Shown: positions 13,425 through 26,752, counted from the first letter of the stretch. The stretch: DNA of 64,000 bases from Campylorhamphus procurvoides (GCA_013396655.1 WBMV01006665.1:242323-306322), one strand, 5' to 3'. Notes: generated from the sequence alone by a model not told the origin. Program-made: numbers and translations.

Positions 13425-14143
13425 AAAAAGGAGAGTTTATAACCTTTGGAAGAAAGGGGAGACAATTTAGGAGGACCACAAGGTTATGGAGAGAGAACGT
13501 TACAAAGACCAAAGCCCAACAAGAACTTAACCTAGCTACTGCCATAAATTACAATAAAAAGTATTTCTATAAATACATTAGCAACAAAATAAGGGCTAAG
13601 GAGAAAACGGGGAAAACAGTGACAAAGGATAAGGAAAAGGCTAAGGTCCTTAATGTCTTCTTTGCCTCAGTCTGTAACACCAGTTGTTCTCTGGTACCCA
13701 GCCCGCTGAGCTGGAAGACAAGGACAGGGAGCACAGTGAAGCCTCCCTAATCCAAGGGGAAATGGTCAGTGACCTGCTACACCNAAAAAGGAGAGTTTAT
13801 AACCTTTGGAAGAAAGGGGAGACAATTTAGGAGGACCACAAGGTTATGGAGAGAGAACGTTACAAAGACCAAAGCCCAACAAGAACTTAACCTAGCTACT
13901 GCCATAAATTACAATAAAAAGTATTTCTATAAATACATTAGCAACAAAATAAGGGCTAAGGAGAAAACGGGGAAAACAGTGACAAAGGATAAGGAAAAGG
14001 CTAAGGTCCTTAATGTCTTCTTTGCCTCAGTCTGTAACACCAGTTGTTCTCTGGTACCCAGCCCGCTGAGCTGGAAGACAAGGACAGGGAGCACAGTGAA
14101 GCCTCCCTAATCCAAGGGGAAATGGTCAGTGACCTGCTACACC
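13425..14143. repeat. Exact 359-bp tandem copy flanking an n (likely assembly artefact)
   Basis: Bases 13425-13783 and 13785-14143 are identical and separated only by the n at 13784. Both are the same CR1 ORF2 segment. The surrounding CR1 is full of mutations, so perfect identity that ends exactly at an n is best explained by two contig ends that overlap but were not merged. A real recent duplication is the less likely alternative. Confidence 0.9.
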
Positions 14144-15052
14144 ACTTAGACCCATGCAAGTTTATGGGGCTGAATGGAATCCACATAAGGGTACTGGGGG
14201 AGCTTGTGGAAGAGCTTGCCAAGGCACTTTCAAACATTTACTTGTCAGCTGGAGAGGTCCCAGCTCACTGGAGGTTAGCCAATGTGACACAAGAAGGGTC
14301 AGAAACAGGATCCAGGGAACTGCAGGCCTGTCAGCCTGACCTCAGTGATGGGGAAGGTCATTAAGTGCCATCATGCAGGACATAGAGGACAACCATGGTA
14401 TCATGCCCAGCCAGCATAGTATGAAAGTCAAGTCCTGCTTATCTGACCTGATCTCCTTCTAGTACAAGTTGATCCATGGATGGCTACAGATGTTTTCTAC
14501 CTGAATTTTAGTAAAGCCTTAGACACTTTCTCACAGCATTCTCCTGGAGAAACAGGCTCCAAGTTCATGGCTTGGATGGGTGTATTCTTCATTCGATAAA
14601 AAGCTGCCTGGCAAATGGAGTTGGCAGCTGGTCACTAGTGGTGTTTCCCAGGGCTGAGTACTGAGGCCAGTCCTGCTTAACATCTTTATCAATGGCCTAC
14701 CAATGGTCATCAGTTTTTAGATGACAAGTTGGGTGGAAGTGTTGATCTGCTGGAGAATAGGAAGGTTCTGCAAAGGGATCTGGACGGGTTGGATCTATGG
14801 GCTGAGCCCAACCACATGAGGTTCAATAAGGTGAAGTGCGAGATCCTGCACTTCAGCTATAACCCATGCAATGCTACAGGCTGAAGGAAGAGTGGCCGGA
14901 AAGCTGCTGGTGGAAAAGCACCTGGGAGCGCTGGTTGACAGATGGCTGAACATGAGCCAGCAGTGTGCCCAGGTAAACAGGAAGGCCAAAGGCACCCTGA
15001 CTTGTATCAAAAATACTGTGGCCAGCAGGACTAGGGCAGCGATCATCCCCCT

Positions 15053-15671
15053 CTCCACACCACTGCTGAGGCTACACCTCTAATCCTGTGTTCAGTTTTG
15101 GCCCTTCACTACAAGAAGTACACTGAGGTGCTGGAACATGTCCAGAGAAGGCCCACAAAGCAGGTGAAGGGTCTGGAGCACAAGTCCTGTGAGGAGCAGC
15201 TGAAGGAGCTGAGGTTGTTTAGCCTGGAGAAAAGGAGGCTCAGGGGTGACTTTATGACTCCCTACAACTACCTGAAAGGAGATTCTAGCAAGATGGAGTT
15301 CAGTCTCTTTTCAGTAACAAGAAACAGCATGAGAGAAAATGGCCTAAAGTTGTGCCAGGGGNCTCCACACCACTGCTGAGGCTACACCTCTAATCCTGTG
15401 TTCAGTTTTGGCCCTTCACTACAAGAAGTACACTGAGGTGCTGGAACATGTCCAGAGAAGGCCCACAAAGCAGGTGAAGGGTCTGGAGCACAAGTCCTGT
15501 GAGGAGCAGCTGAAGGAGCTGAGGTTGTTTAGCCTGGAGAAAAGGAGGCTCAGGGGTGACTTTATGACTCCCTACAACTACCTGAAAGGAGATTCTAGCA
15601 AGATGGAGTTCAGTCTCTTTTCAGTAACAAGAAACAGCATGAGAGAAAATGGCCTAAAGTTGTGCCAGGGG
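15053..15671. repeat. Exact 309-bp tandem copy flanking an n (likely assembly artefact)
   Basis: Bases 15053-15361 and 15363-15671 are identical, with a single n at 15362 between them. They encode the CR1 reverse-transcriptase C-terminal remnant, so the same open frame appears twice (15098-15379 and 15408-15755). The pattern is the same as at 13784 and points to an unmerged contig overlap. Confidence 0.9.
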
Positions 15672-15893
15672 AGGTTTAGATTGGATATTAGGAAGATTTT
15701 TTTTATTGAAAAGGTAGTCAACCATTGGAATGGGCTCCCCAGGAAAGTGGTTTAGTTACCATCCCTGGAGTTATCCAAAGGATGTGTAGTTATGGTGATT
15801 AGGTACATGGTTTAGTGGTAGACTTGGCAGTGTTAGGTTAATGGCTGTACTCGATCTTAAATGCCTTTTCCAACCTGAATAATTCTATGATTC

Positions 15894-18800
15894 ACAACAG
15901 TATGGCCTGGGGAGCAGGAATTCGAGTCTGGAGCAGACACATATCAGGTATACTTGGAGATCTCTTGTCCACCACCTCTCACTGATCTCCATGAAAATTC
16001 AGACTTCTTGGCTACAAAATGTGTCTCAGTAACACTCCTCAAGGTGTGGAGTACCTGTGTCTCAGGTACTCTCCTCAAGCACCTTTTATTCTTTTTCTGG
16101 TAAGATGACTTTGTTGATAACCCTTTGCTCTGCAGGCAAATTTAATTATACTGACTTCTCTGGGCTTCAGCCATAGCTCTCGCAGGAAAAGGAGCTAACA
16201 ACATAAAACGCTCTTCCATTATCCTGTGCTATTTTTTGTTAAGGAGAGGGATGGCACATCTTTCACAGCCTAATGTCAACTCAAAATATATGAAAGAGTT
16301 CAGTAATATAGTAATTCTGTAAACTGTATACATTTATCCCATAATTTTAATTTACACGTACGTTTCCCAAACCATAACATCTCGACCCTCCTCCTTCTTT
16401 ACCTTGCAAGCAGCCTTAAGAAAGTTTTTTCATTTCTATGCCTGTATTTTTCGCCTCTTATGGGAACACTGTGAGACTCAAAACTTGTAAACTGCTCTGA
16501 AATCCTTAGATATGAGGTATTGTATATATGACATTTATGGTTATTTAAATTGATTATTTAACTCACACATTGAATTTGGATAGCAGATTTCAAAACTGTC
16601 ACATAGTGATGAATTTCTCTGCTGGTCTCCCAGCTACTTAGTTATAATAAAATCCCCAAAATGCATCAGATATTTTTCTTTTTTTTTCTTTCTTTAACAC
16701 ATTACAAAATTTTTTTAAAAAAATCACTGCAGAATTATACAGGGATAAGGGGAAAATAATACTATTTGTATGCTGTAATACAGAGAGCAAACTTTATGAA
16801 AGAATCTGAAAACTGCGCTACTTAGGCACCAAACTGAAAAATTTCTGGGTATTATGTATGTGTAAGTTATTATAAAATGTGTATCACTGAATCAGAGTTT
16901 TCACATTGTTGTTGATTATATTCTTTGCAGAGCTTCACGGAAAGCTCTGACTCTGCAACCTTTCTATTACTTCAATTTGCCCCAAAGCAGGGAAAAATCA
17001 CAATACGGTCTACTAATAAATTACTTCAAAAAAGAACATATACTTTAACAAATCAAATACCATAGCACTGTTTTTGGTGTCTCATAAGCATGCCATCTTG
17101 AAGATACCCACTTAACAGTCTCTCTTTTGCCCCTATATACATAGGCTATTATTAAATCTAAAAAAATCCTCCCTGCCTAAAAGTCTTCCCTTCCCATCTT
17201 GGTTCCTTAATATAATAAACAGAATGCATTCTTATCACATACAGCTTTTTTCAGTTCGCGTATAATTACTCTTTGAAGGAGGAAGTGAACACCTCTGCAT
17301 TCAACAGAAACATCTATAGACCGCCTTTTAAATTTCTTTATAACTCTTCATTTTCCTTCTAAATTAGACTGCAAGAAAAAATAACAAGCTTACAAAACAT
17401 GGTCTATCACATTCCAAGTGACGGACTGCATCACATGCAAGGTAAAATATCATGCTACTCATCCTTGTTTCGACCCTGCCTGGAACACCCTCAGCTCTGT
17501 GTGCCAGGCAGGCAGGTTTCCTCCAGCCAAATCCCTCATGGAGACTTGCTCCTTCCACAAGGCCCACAAATGTTAACCAGTGTCAGAGTGCTGCTGTCGG
17601 CACATCATAAAACTGAAATGCACACATGCTCTAAGTTAGCACCATCCTCTGGCTCTCAAAGCACATGACTGTCCTGGTTGGCTAGTAAGACTGTAAGGTC
17701 CTTGCAGCAGGAGTAATGTTTTGTAGAGCCACATAAGCCCGTATACAAGTGTGAATACTGCACATAAACACAAACACACACTTTAACACAGATAACACCT
17801 TTTCTATTCCTTCTGCTTCTACAACTATAGTCTAGAATATCTAGAAAAAGCATTTAAAGAATTAATTCCCTTTGTATTTTAAATCTGGTATTAAATTTGT
17901 CAAGTCTGAAAAGGTTACTTGAGAACACAGACTAGTACCCAAACACTGAATGAAACACTTTGAACCTCAGGGTGTTCAAAGTTTCATGGTTTGGATCCAT
18001 ATCAACTAAAATCAAATGTCAGATAATTACTTTAACTCTTGTCTAGATCAAATATATTTAAGCCACATTCTGAAGCAGTTTTAAGTGAATTGTTATGACT
18101 ATTTGAAATTACAAGAGAATCAACAGTGCAAATTGAGTCTAGTCTGTTCCCTACAAGAATACAAGTTGTTCTGTAAGCAAGAGAACTTAGAGCATTTGAT
18201 TTTCTGTGATCTTACTGTCCTGCAACCTATATCACAACAATTGCTTCTAATTTTTATCTTTCTTGTATACCCACTTGTTGGGTGCCACAAAGTTCTTTTG
18301 AACTTGGTGCTTCAGCCCACCACAAGAACCTGGTATTTTTATACTTCTGTAAAAACCAGGATGAAATAGACAAACAAATCCAAAACCAATTGGAGAAATA
18401 GGAGAGTCTGGCAGAGAAACAAACACTAGACAAAGTCATTTCCTTGAACAATATTTCTTTAAAGAGCCAGGCTAATATGCTCATTATGTCTCTAATATCA
18501 CTTGCTGTCTGGTCATTGGCAGACTTTGGTCTTTTGAGCTCTCTGAAGTCAGAAACTGGGCTTGCTGATGCAACATCCAGCTTAACAGCACTCCCGCTCT
18601 AACTGGGATTGCAGCCATCTAAATGCTGGTAATTGGATTTTAGTACAGATCTAGCAGAAATGTCTCCAAGACACTTATCACTCTAAATATGAGATGTGCA
18701 GATTGGATTCAGAGGAGGGAAGCAACTAAAAGATCATTACAAGCTTCATTTATTGCAGAAAGAGTAGATTTCATAATCTTGAATTCAATTAATGCTACAA

Positions 18801-21800
18801 AGATATCCCATACCTATCTCAGTAAAACTAACTAAAATACACTCATGCTTGGTGTATGTCCTCAGAGTACCAAAGAATGGAACGATAGATACATTTATAG
18901 ATACATCAATATTACATAGTATACCAATGTACTAAGACTGTAACACTGCAAGTTCACTACAGTTTAAAATATCTGATGAGCTATGAACAGAAGCCAGCCA
19001 AGCAAAATACCTATTTTTCACTAGAACTTTGTAAAAGCAAAAGTGAGTTTTAGACAGCAAACTTCAATAACAAAAGAAAGGAAAAAAGATGCCTAGTTTC
19101 TTTCTAGTAATTAAGAGAAATAAAAGATTCAAGGTCAAAGGAGATTTTTAAGAACAATTAGGCCAATGCCCTGTACAAAGAAGCCACAGAACTTGTGCTT
19201 TACTGCAACATATCATTTAAGAAACCATTCAATCTTAATTTTTAAATTGTCAGTGGTAAGGAAACCACCGCAACCTTTGCTAAGATATCATAGAGGCTAA
19301 TCACTCACACTGTTGAAAATCTGCAGTGGAATTTTGAACTTCAAATAGTAACCACTGGATCTCTTTATATCTTTGCTTGCCAGTTTGTTAACAGTTTTTC
19401 AATGTTTTTTTCCCATTGCAGACCCTCTGATCAGGTCAAGTCCCAGCTTTCTCATGGGTAAGATAAACAGAGTAAGATTCCAGAATGTCTCACCGCAAGG
19501 CAAAGTATCCAGTCCTTTGATCAATGCTTTACCATTTTATCAACAGGCTCATGGCTAACCAAAAAAAAAAAAAAAAAGAGCTCAGCATTGGAAAAGCAAT
19601 TGTATCAGTGCCAAATACAGAAGTGATGTAACTTCTCTACTTTTCCTAGATATTACTCTCCTTAAGCACTCATGTGTTATATAAATTTTTTTGACCACAA
19701 AGATACCATTTCCCAAACACTACATTGCTCTGGGTAGGAAGCAGCCAGTTACAGGAGAGATCACCCAGTGTTCCTTCTCAGGACACTGGGCCTTCATCAA
19801 TCAGGATCATTTTCTCTGAAGCTGTCCACAGGTGAGAAAAACCACATTCTCCACTCTTCCTCTGAAGACAGATTAACTGTAGGGTGGCATTTCTCTACAG
19901 TGAGTTTGGTATAAATCTCACCAAATTTATGCTTGTAAGTGAGCAATTTTTCCTGTGTATTATGAAACCATTTCTTCACTTCATTAAGAGGTCTTAATTA
20001 TATTTTCAATATCATAATGTTATGCTTAAACTACTCTCATTTATCAGCACATTTCAATATGTCATTATTGATCTTTCTGATTATTCTAGTGTAGGCTTCA
20101 AAAGACATGTCTTCATTCCATCTATATTCAAAAGACAGCAGCCTTTTATTCCACTTTCAAATCAAACATTTTGCTGTTGCTACACAGCTATCCAGGTGAA
20201 TATTTTCAGAATTTTCTGTATGGTTTTCCCCACCACTTAGATGTTTTGAGAGCATTACTGACTTTCTCCAGCTAGGCTGAACTGCAAGTAACAGAGCTAT
20301 CTCACCTATCTTTCTTCACTGGATCATCCGGAGCTTTTAAAGGTATCAGTCATAGTTCACTTCCTGGATATCTACTGTCAGCTGGAAACATTTAACTCCC
20401 CTTGTCCTCTTCTGTCCACTGTTTACAGTCTACCAATCCTCACTTGCCTTAACTCTACTCAATGTTGCTTCCTCCTTCTACTTGTGATGTGAATTCTCCT
20501 CTACAGTTCCTGTTTGGTTCCTTGTGTGAAACTTTCCTCTTTCCCTGAAAACAGGGCAGTTCTGTTGCTCAGACCCCTTGCATTTCCCCAGTGTTACCCA
20601 GTGATGGTACTTGTCCTTCCAATCCAAAAATCCAGAGCTGTCACCAATCTACTTTTTATCCATGGGAAGTTCATCCTGTCTGGGGTTGGGGAAAAAATAA
20701 AAAATATTTAAAAAAAAAGGAACATCTGTTGCAGGTCACAAACACCACTCCATCACCTGCCTTCCTAAAAAACAAGTACAGAAATAGACAGAGAGAGGAA
20801 AGTGTTCCACTCTCTATTAAAATGCCCTAGGAAATACTGGCTTTAATTGCTATTTTCTGTTCACAGACACATCAGTTTTATTCTAGGTCTTCCTGCTGTG
20901 ACTGACAGAGAATAATTAAACACACACTCGAACTATGGACAATAAAAGGTTCAAGCATTACAGTTATAAACAAAAGGTAAAATAAAATTAAACTTGAAAA
21001 AAACCTCTTTCCTTGTATTTATGCAAACAGGCCGGCTAAAGAGCCTGTTCAGAGAAAAAAAAAACAACTCCACCCCCACAAAAACCTAAAACAAACAAAA
21101 AACACAAACAAAACTCAACACCAAGCAACAGTACACAAATAGCACCCACAGGTATCTTGAAGCCTAGTTCCTCTCCCCATACCAAATATTCACATTTGGT
21201 ATTCGAAAGTCTTACATGATGCACATTCATGTGTATGTTGCCAGTCCCACTCCTGTGTTTTCATTTACAGGCCAATCCATTTAAGATACAGTAAGAAATG
21301 ACATTATTCCAACAAATTCCAGCCACTTCCTTTAATCCACTCAAGTTGTTATCACACTGAGAAGAGTCCCTCCAAGACTTCTGTTTCATCACCCCATGAT
21401 TTGATAGAGTGATGCTTTTATAGAAACCTTATAGTCTAACAGTGCCAAAACATGGACAATACTTGCCCATTGCTGTACTGTTTGCACAGCTCTGGGCCAT
21501 TTTGTCTATGCCAAATCTCAGAAGTCTTTATCTTCTCTATCAACTTCAGTCTCTGCAAAAATATTCATGATAAAAGCTTTGAATAAACTTCCAGTGGGTT
21601 TTAGGGTACTTTTATAAGCCTCAGATAATTTTGTTAAGTGTCAGTAACTTCATGTATAGCAGCCTCAAGAAACTCCAATCATAAAACTTAAGAGGATTTT
21701 TAACATGCAGTAATTTTGAAGGATAACTTTTCTTTCAAATATTTTATCTAGATTTTACATCAATTACACTTTCAGCTGTTTACAGGTCTATAAAGTGAAA

Positions 21801-24800
21801 CATACAAATACCCCAAAGCCATTCCTTAAAAAGAAGCTGCTGTTCCTCAAACCCCAACAATTCAGACATGGAGGCAAAGCACCACAATCACTACTTTTGG
21901 CAACAGCACAGATTTCACTGCATCTGATGAAAACTGCACAAATCAACTAATGGGGCAGAGGCCAGACCTCAAGTCTGCTCCACCCCTAGGGTCTCCCCCA
22001 ATGCTCAGCTCTCTTCAAAATGCCCTTCATGGAGTGCTGGGGCTCTTTTGCCTTAGTGACAACCTTAGCAGGCTGATTTCAATGAAGGGATGACTACAGC
22101 TCCCTTCCATCAGGCCACCACTCAGTAACTCACCAGTGACTCACTGCAGACAGCAAAGCACAAAGGAGTGTGTCAACTGAAAAACATTACTGCTCAGTAC
22201 AGAGTTCTGTGCCTGCACAGAGCTGACCTAGGAATCATGAGTTTTCAAAACCAACCACTGTGTCCTCCCAAATAGGCTTTGAAAAATCACATTTCTCAGC
22301 TAAGACTTTACCTCTTTTTCACTTACATCTGCTATATCCTACCTATGCATGAGGCACAGACTTTGTATGTGAGAACAGGTAAACAGGGAAGACAGTACAT
22401 GAAAATCACCATGTTCCCCAGCTTATTTCAAGTGGGAATTTTATTTGCCTTCCAAAATAAATTTCATTTGGAAGCATGAGCAGATGCTCAGAGGCTGATA
22501 GTTGCCCTTCTAATATGGAAAAATAGTTGTGCTTCTGCCAGAGACTTACTACACTTTGGATCAAGTCTTTATATATGGTGTTTGTGTGAAAGCTGCAAGG
22601 GGAAACAAAAATTAAGAAAAAAAACCAAACACTCCTTTAATTTCCTCATAACACCATGCTGGTAGGGAGGCCTGGCCAGTGGAGACCACAAGGCAGTGTA
22701 TTTCCACCTCCCAGGTGGTTTTAGAAGGCAATTAGACACCAGTCTCAAACTTTTGCATTACATATTCCCATGCTATCATCATTCAGAAATGCACAGGCTG
22801 TCACAGCCTATTCTGTAATTACACAGAAATGCATTTTCCCCATGTACATATTCTGTGTGCCACTATCTGATAGCACATTCAACAGCAAATTTCATCCAGC
22901 ATATTGCTGCTGCAAATCAACATCTGGGACACAAATCATATTGGAACAAAGTCCCAAGCATTTTAAAAAAATCACTTTTTACAAGTCTTTTAATATCTAG
23001 AATATTTCAGCTGGCTGCTGTGAATAAGATTCATCTTTAGCATGCAGGTGAATAAACAGAGATTTCATTTTTCCCTTTTGATGGTAGGTTTACTTTGCCT
23101 TCTATTGTAAGTTATAACTTTTTCAAGCACTGAAAACTGCAGGGATCCAACATAAAGGCATTCCAACAAAAACACAGTTCCAAATCCAGATCCACCCAAA
23201 CCACTGAAGACAAAACAGTAGTGGCAGCACTGGAACTAAAGAGGTGAAGATCCAGAACACTCTGTTTAAGACACAATGAGATACAAGAAGACTTTATGTA
23301 TGATGCATGATATTTCACTTTACCTTTTCATACTTCTACTGAGCAATTCCTAAAAAGGTAGAAAAGACTGAGGAACAGAAAAAAAAAAGTAGTTAGAGAA
23401 GGAGCTCAAGCCTTTCCTTTCAATTTCTGGAAGATGAAATGAAACATATTTTAAAAGTCACAGATCTGTAGTCTGAAGCAACAGAAATAAAAAGAGGCAA
23501 AGACTAAATAGTTACTTCCATTGTTATATTAGGTACCACTAAACTAATGAATACATGCTTAACTATTGATACTATCATGTTATTGATCAACAGGAACTAG
23601 CAAGTAACAAATAAATGTTTGACTGAGATTGTAAATCTGGAACAGTAAAGAACATGTCTTTTTCCTTGAGATTACAAAGCAGAGAACACACTTCCTAGTG
23701 TTTCATAAGTACCAGACAGCTGGAACATTGAACAGCATGTAAATGGAGAGCTTTGCTTTTTTCCTATTTAGTAACATTGTTAAACTGAAAGTTACAGAAA
23801 GTCATATCCTCTAAGAATGAAGAAAATCAAGATTTAGATAGCTGTGAATAGTTTGTAAGATTTAATGTCTTTAGATATAAGTAGCTGAGTAGGAAACTTT
23901 AAAATGCACCTAAGTTTATATTCACAGTATCAGAAGTTTCACAGAAAAAATGTTGCAGAATTCTTTACACTGAGCAAAAGCTAGCTCTGGGCAAAGCTTC
24001 AAGTGGGGATCTATACAAGCAGATTTGCCAGATGTTCAAGCCTGATGGAGGCAACCTGGGTTTCAGGTTAGGCATTAGGTGGAGAACAAAGCTTGAACTA
24101 CACAGTATTGAAGAGAACTAAACTGGTAATCTCCTGATAAGATATGATAAGTCAGTAGAGAAACTGATTTGGTTGCTGTGTAGACACATCTCTGCATTTT
24201 CTCAGTCTAAAACAGCTGACAGAGAGTAGTTAATGATGACGCTTGCACTAGCAAACTGATAGAACTTACAAAGGTCCCAGGCTGGCCTCTTGAGCTGAAT
24301 CCATTTAAACTCTACTGAAGCACTAGGCAGGGAGGAAATACCATTTTCTCCTTGTCCAGGAAGGAAATTCAAAGCTAGATGGATGCTGTGGTTACTGCAA
24401 CAGTTACTCAGTTTCAGTAAGTCTGGGACTCCAAGTGGCATCACAATACTCCTGAACAGCAAAAGGAAAACACAACCATTTCACGCCCCATCTGGATAAA
24501 TGCCAACTAAACTTGTCTGGCGTCACACCTGATCCTGCTTTGAGCATGGGGATTGCTAAGAAAGGACCAGTCTCCTGCCAGAGAGGTCACTTCCATGGTG
24601 ACTTACCCTGTGGTCCCATGACCTGCATCTCATGTACCCGATTTCAATTGCTGCCTGAAGAAGGCAGCTTGAGCTACATGTGCAATGCACTTCTGGTGGA
24701 GGAGGAACAGGTAAACAAAGCACACGAGGATATGGAAAGTTTTTTGGATGTCCAGATATATTCCTTTACACAGGGGATCCCATGAAAGGAAACACCACAA

Positions 24801-24827
24801 AATAAAGACACCACGCTATTAAAGAGC
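15894..24827. other. Intron segment, mostly unique sequence
   Basis: This is AT-rich intron DNA with a MIR-like remnant at 16425-16550, a run of 17 A at 19561-19577 with no AATAAA or recognisable source gene before it, and an A-rich, C-interspersed tract at about 21050-21110. Short open frames on both strands have no recognisable protein homology and no splice context. Nothing else could be identified. Confidence 0.5.
16425..16550 (+). mobile_element. Possible MIR/CORE-SINE-like remnant
   Basis: The stretch around 16490-16550 (acttgtaaactgctctgaaa, then a decayed GCTATATAAATG-like tail) resembles the 3' part of amniote MIR-type SINEs, where TTTGTAAAGCGCTTTGAGATCC is typical. The upstream part, with catttctatgcctgta and ctcttatgggaacactgtga, fits the CCTCATCTGTAAAATGGG and TTGTGAGG blocks poorly. 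It is judged from memory of the family consensus, without an alignment. Confidence 0.45.
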
Positions 24828-25277
24828 ACCCAAAGGAGGTGAAACAAAGATGGGGAAGGGCCTTGAGGGGAAGCTGTATGAGGAGCAGCTGAGGGCACTT
24901 GGTCTGTTCAGCCTAAAGAAGATGAGACTGAGGGGAGACCTCATTGGAGTTACAATTTCCGCATGAGGGCAAGAGGAAGGACAGGCACTGATCTCTTCTC
25001 TGCGGTGACCAGTGACAGGACCTGAGGGAATGGCCTGAAGTTGTGTCAGGGGAGGTTTAGGTTGGATATTAGAAAAAAGTCCTTCATCCAGAGCATGGTC
25101 GGGCACTGGAACAGGCTCCCCAGGGAAGTGATCACAGCACCAACCCTTATGGAGTTCAAGAAGCATTTGGATGATACTCTCAGGCACATGGTATGACTCT
25201 TGGGTCCTGTGCAGGGTCAGGGGTTGGACTCGATGATCCTTGTGGGTCTCCTCCAACTCAGCACATTCTGTGATCTG
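24828..25277 (+). mobile_element. 5'-truncated CR1 LINE, 3' end
   Basis: This copy carries the CR1 ORF2 end and 3' UTR. Blocks equivalent to [15 protein letters not shown] (around 24899-24945), [12 protein letters not shown] (about 25035-25070) and HWNRLPREV (about 25100-25130) are readable with frame breaks. It then has the 3' UTR ending ggactcgatgatccttgtgg and actcagcacattctgtgatc near 25277. The 153-codon open frame on the opposite strand (24819-25280) is antisense to the LINE and is not a gene. Confidence 0.88.
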
Positions 25278-26128
25278 CAAAGTATCAGTGAATGAAATGG
25301 AAACAAAGCATTTTGGAAATATGTTGTAATTGCAAATAAGGGAACTAAAATGATATCTTCACAGCTGGAAGTATCTTTTCCCACACAAAGTGAATCATCT
25401 GAAGAGAAAAAAGCTCACCAGAGGAAAAGACTTCTAGGTAGCAATGCAGCTCAGCTCAAATGCGATTAAATTCAGAAAAGCACAAGACAATATCCACCAG
25501 TGGCCAATAACCCAAGAACATCTTCCCTGAGAGGTACCTTTTGAAAAGAGCTGGGACACATTAGCTATAAATCACACATCGTCTCATACTTCAGGGCCCA
25601 GCCAGTCACCTGAAAAGGTTACCAACTTTAACAAGCAACCAGCACATATATTTTCCCAAGAATGAAGGAAAATTATTCTCCTCCCTCTGAATGATCAGAG
25701 ATGGACCATGAGTAGGGGGAAATAATCAAAATAAAAGCTTGTGTCTAATTTAGAAATGTCCCCAACATACTCAGAGTCAAATTAGTTATCAAATTACACC
25801 CAGAAAGGAATTTTCTTTCATCAATCACCATAGACTTGCAGCATATGGCATGGTTTACTAGCTGGGACTGCCTGGGCAATTTTTATTTAGTTAATTCTCA
25901 CTTTTCCAAGGAACTGAAATGTTTTGTGACTACTTGGTCACTGCTGTAGTCTGTGACCTATTTTAGTAACCTGTGAATTGAAGTACTTTGTGCCAGTTTG
26001 AGTCTTTAGTCTGCATTACACTTGAGTAAGAGGTGATAATATATGTCAATACTTTAATAACAAGCCTTCTTTGTCATAGTAAAACAAATTATGATATGCC
26101 AAATAAATCACCTTTTTTATTTCCTTCC

Positions 26129-26170
26129 CCTTTTTTTACAAAGGCTGTACCTTTGTAAAAAAAGGTACAG
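26129..26170. repeat. Perfect 16-bp inverted repeat with an overlapping second hairpin
   Basis: The left arm cctttttttacaaagg (26129-26144) and right arm cctttgtaaaaaaagg (26150-26165) are perfect reverse complements around a 5-nt loop. A second hairpin, ctgtaccttt (26145-26154) with aaaggtacag (26161-26170), uses the loop and right arm of the first. The two folds exclude each other. Confidence 0.95.
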
Positions 26171-26214
26171 ACCTCTGAGAGGTAGAAAAAACTAGTCAAG
26201 GGAGCCCTCACTTT

Positions 26215-26325
26215 AGGATAAGACACACCTAGGTTCAAGCACAGCTGGTTTTTTTATGACTTGGACAAATAACTTAGCTTTTCTATCATTGAGATAATAG
26301 AACTTCACTACCTCAGAATAAAATG
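26215..26325 (+). mobile_element. Possible MIR SINE remnant
   Basis: The order of blocks fits MIR: ctaggttcaagcacagctgg, then gacttggacaaataactta (MIR has GACCTTGGGCAAGTTACTTA), then gagataatagaacttcacta and cctcagaa (MIR has GATAATAATAGTACCTACCTCA). There are deletions between the blocks. It is judged by eye against the remembered consensus. Confidence 0.5.
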
Positions 26326-26382
26326 AGTGTCAGTGGCTTAAAGTAGGAAGTTACATAGGCTTATATTTTACTTTAGAAAAAC

Positions 26383-26400
26383 AGAGAGAGAGAGAGAGAG
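26383..26400 (+). repeat. (AG)9 microsatellite
   Basis: Nine uninterrupted AG units are followed by a purine-only stretch, aagaaggaga. Confidence 0.95.
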
Positions 26401-26752
26401 AAGAAGGAGAAATCAATCTGTTAAAAAAATGGGGGAAATTCATTTCTGGAGTATTTCATAGAAAAGAAACGATTCCTCCAAAGTTTTCCCATCAGCTTTC
26501 CAAACACTTCATTCTAGAGACCATCAGAGGTGAAAATTGCATAAGCCCATGAAAAAAACCATCTACTGAAAAATGCATAAAAGTTTTAAAATGAGGCACT
26601 GAAAATCTGGAAGCTAAATAGATATTTTGATATTCAAACAGGTTTTATTTTCAACATTGCTGCACATTAACAGTCTCCAATAATTTCAACTACATGGTGG
26701 TGTTCTACACTTGTGTCTCAAGGACTTGCAGAATAGTTTGCTCAAGTTATGA

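Larger units (their letters stand above)
12230..15893 (+). mobile_element. Long degenerate CR1 LINE (5'-truncated, internally broken)
   Basis: This is a non-LTR retrotransposon of the CR1 group, in the antisense direction relative to RSPO2. Remnants of its ORF2 are readable in shifting frames. The endonuclease domain includes VLVGDFNLPDVC with GDFN at 12946-12957. Reverse transcriptase pieces follow, including a FLDD box at 14714-14725 where FADD is usual. The C-terminal part reads [32 protein letters not shown] and HWNGLP at about 15130-15750. The 3' UTR runs to CCAACCTGAATAATTCTATGATTC at about 15893, the CR1 terminus. Sequence near 12240-12340 resembles the part upstream of ORF2. The left boundary is approximate and no target duplication was found. 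Many stops and frameshifts show the copy is dead. Two tandem duplications at single n bases (13784, 15362) are probably assembly errors, so the true length is nearer 3.0 kb. Confidence 0.88.

Noticed and set aside
15408..15755. 115-codon plus-strand frame resembling a protein with LEHVQRR and LRGD blocks
   Set aside because: This is the C-terminal remnant of CR1 ORF2, not a host gene. The near-identical frame at 15098-15379 is the probable assembly duplicate.
19373..19577. 61-codon frame followed by 17 A as a possible processed pseudogene
   Set aside because: There is no polyadenylation signal before the A run, and no recognisable protein or target-site duplication.
24819..25280. 153-codon minus-strand open frame
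   Set aside because: It is exactly antisense to a CR1 3' end on the plus strand.
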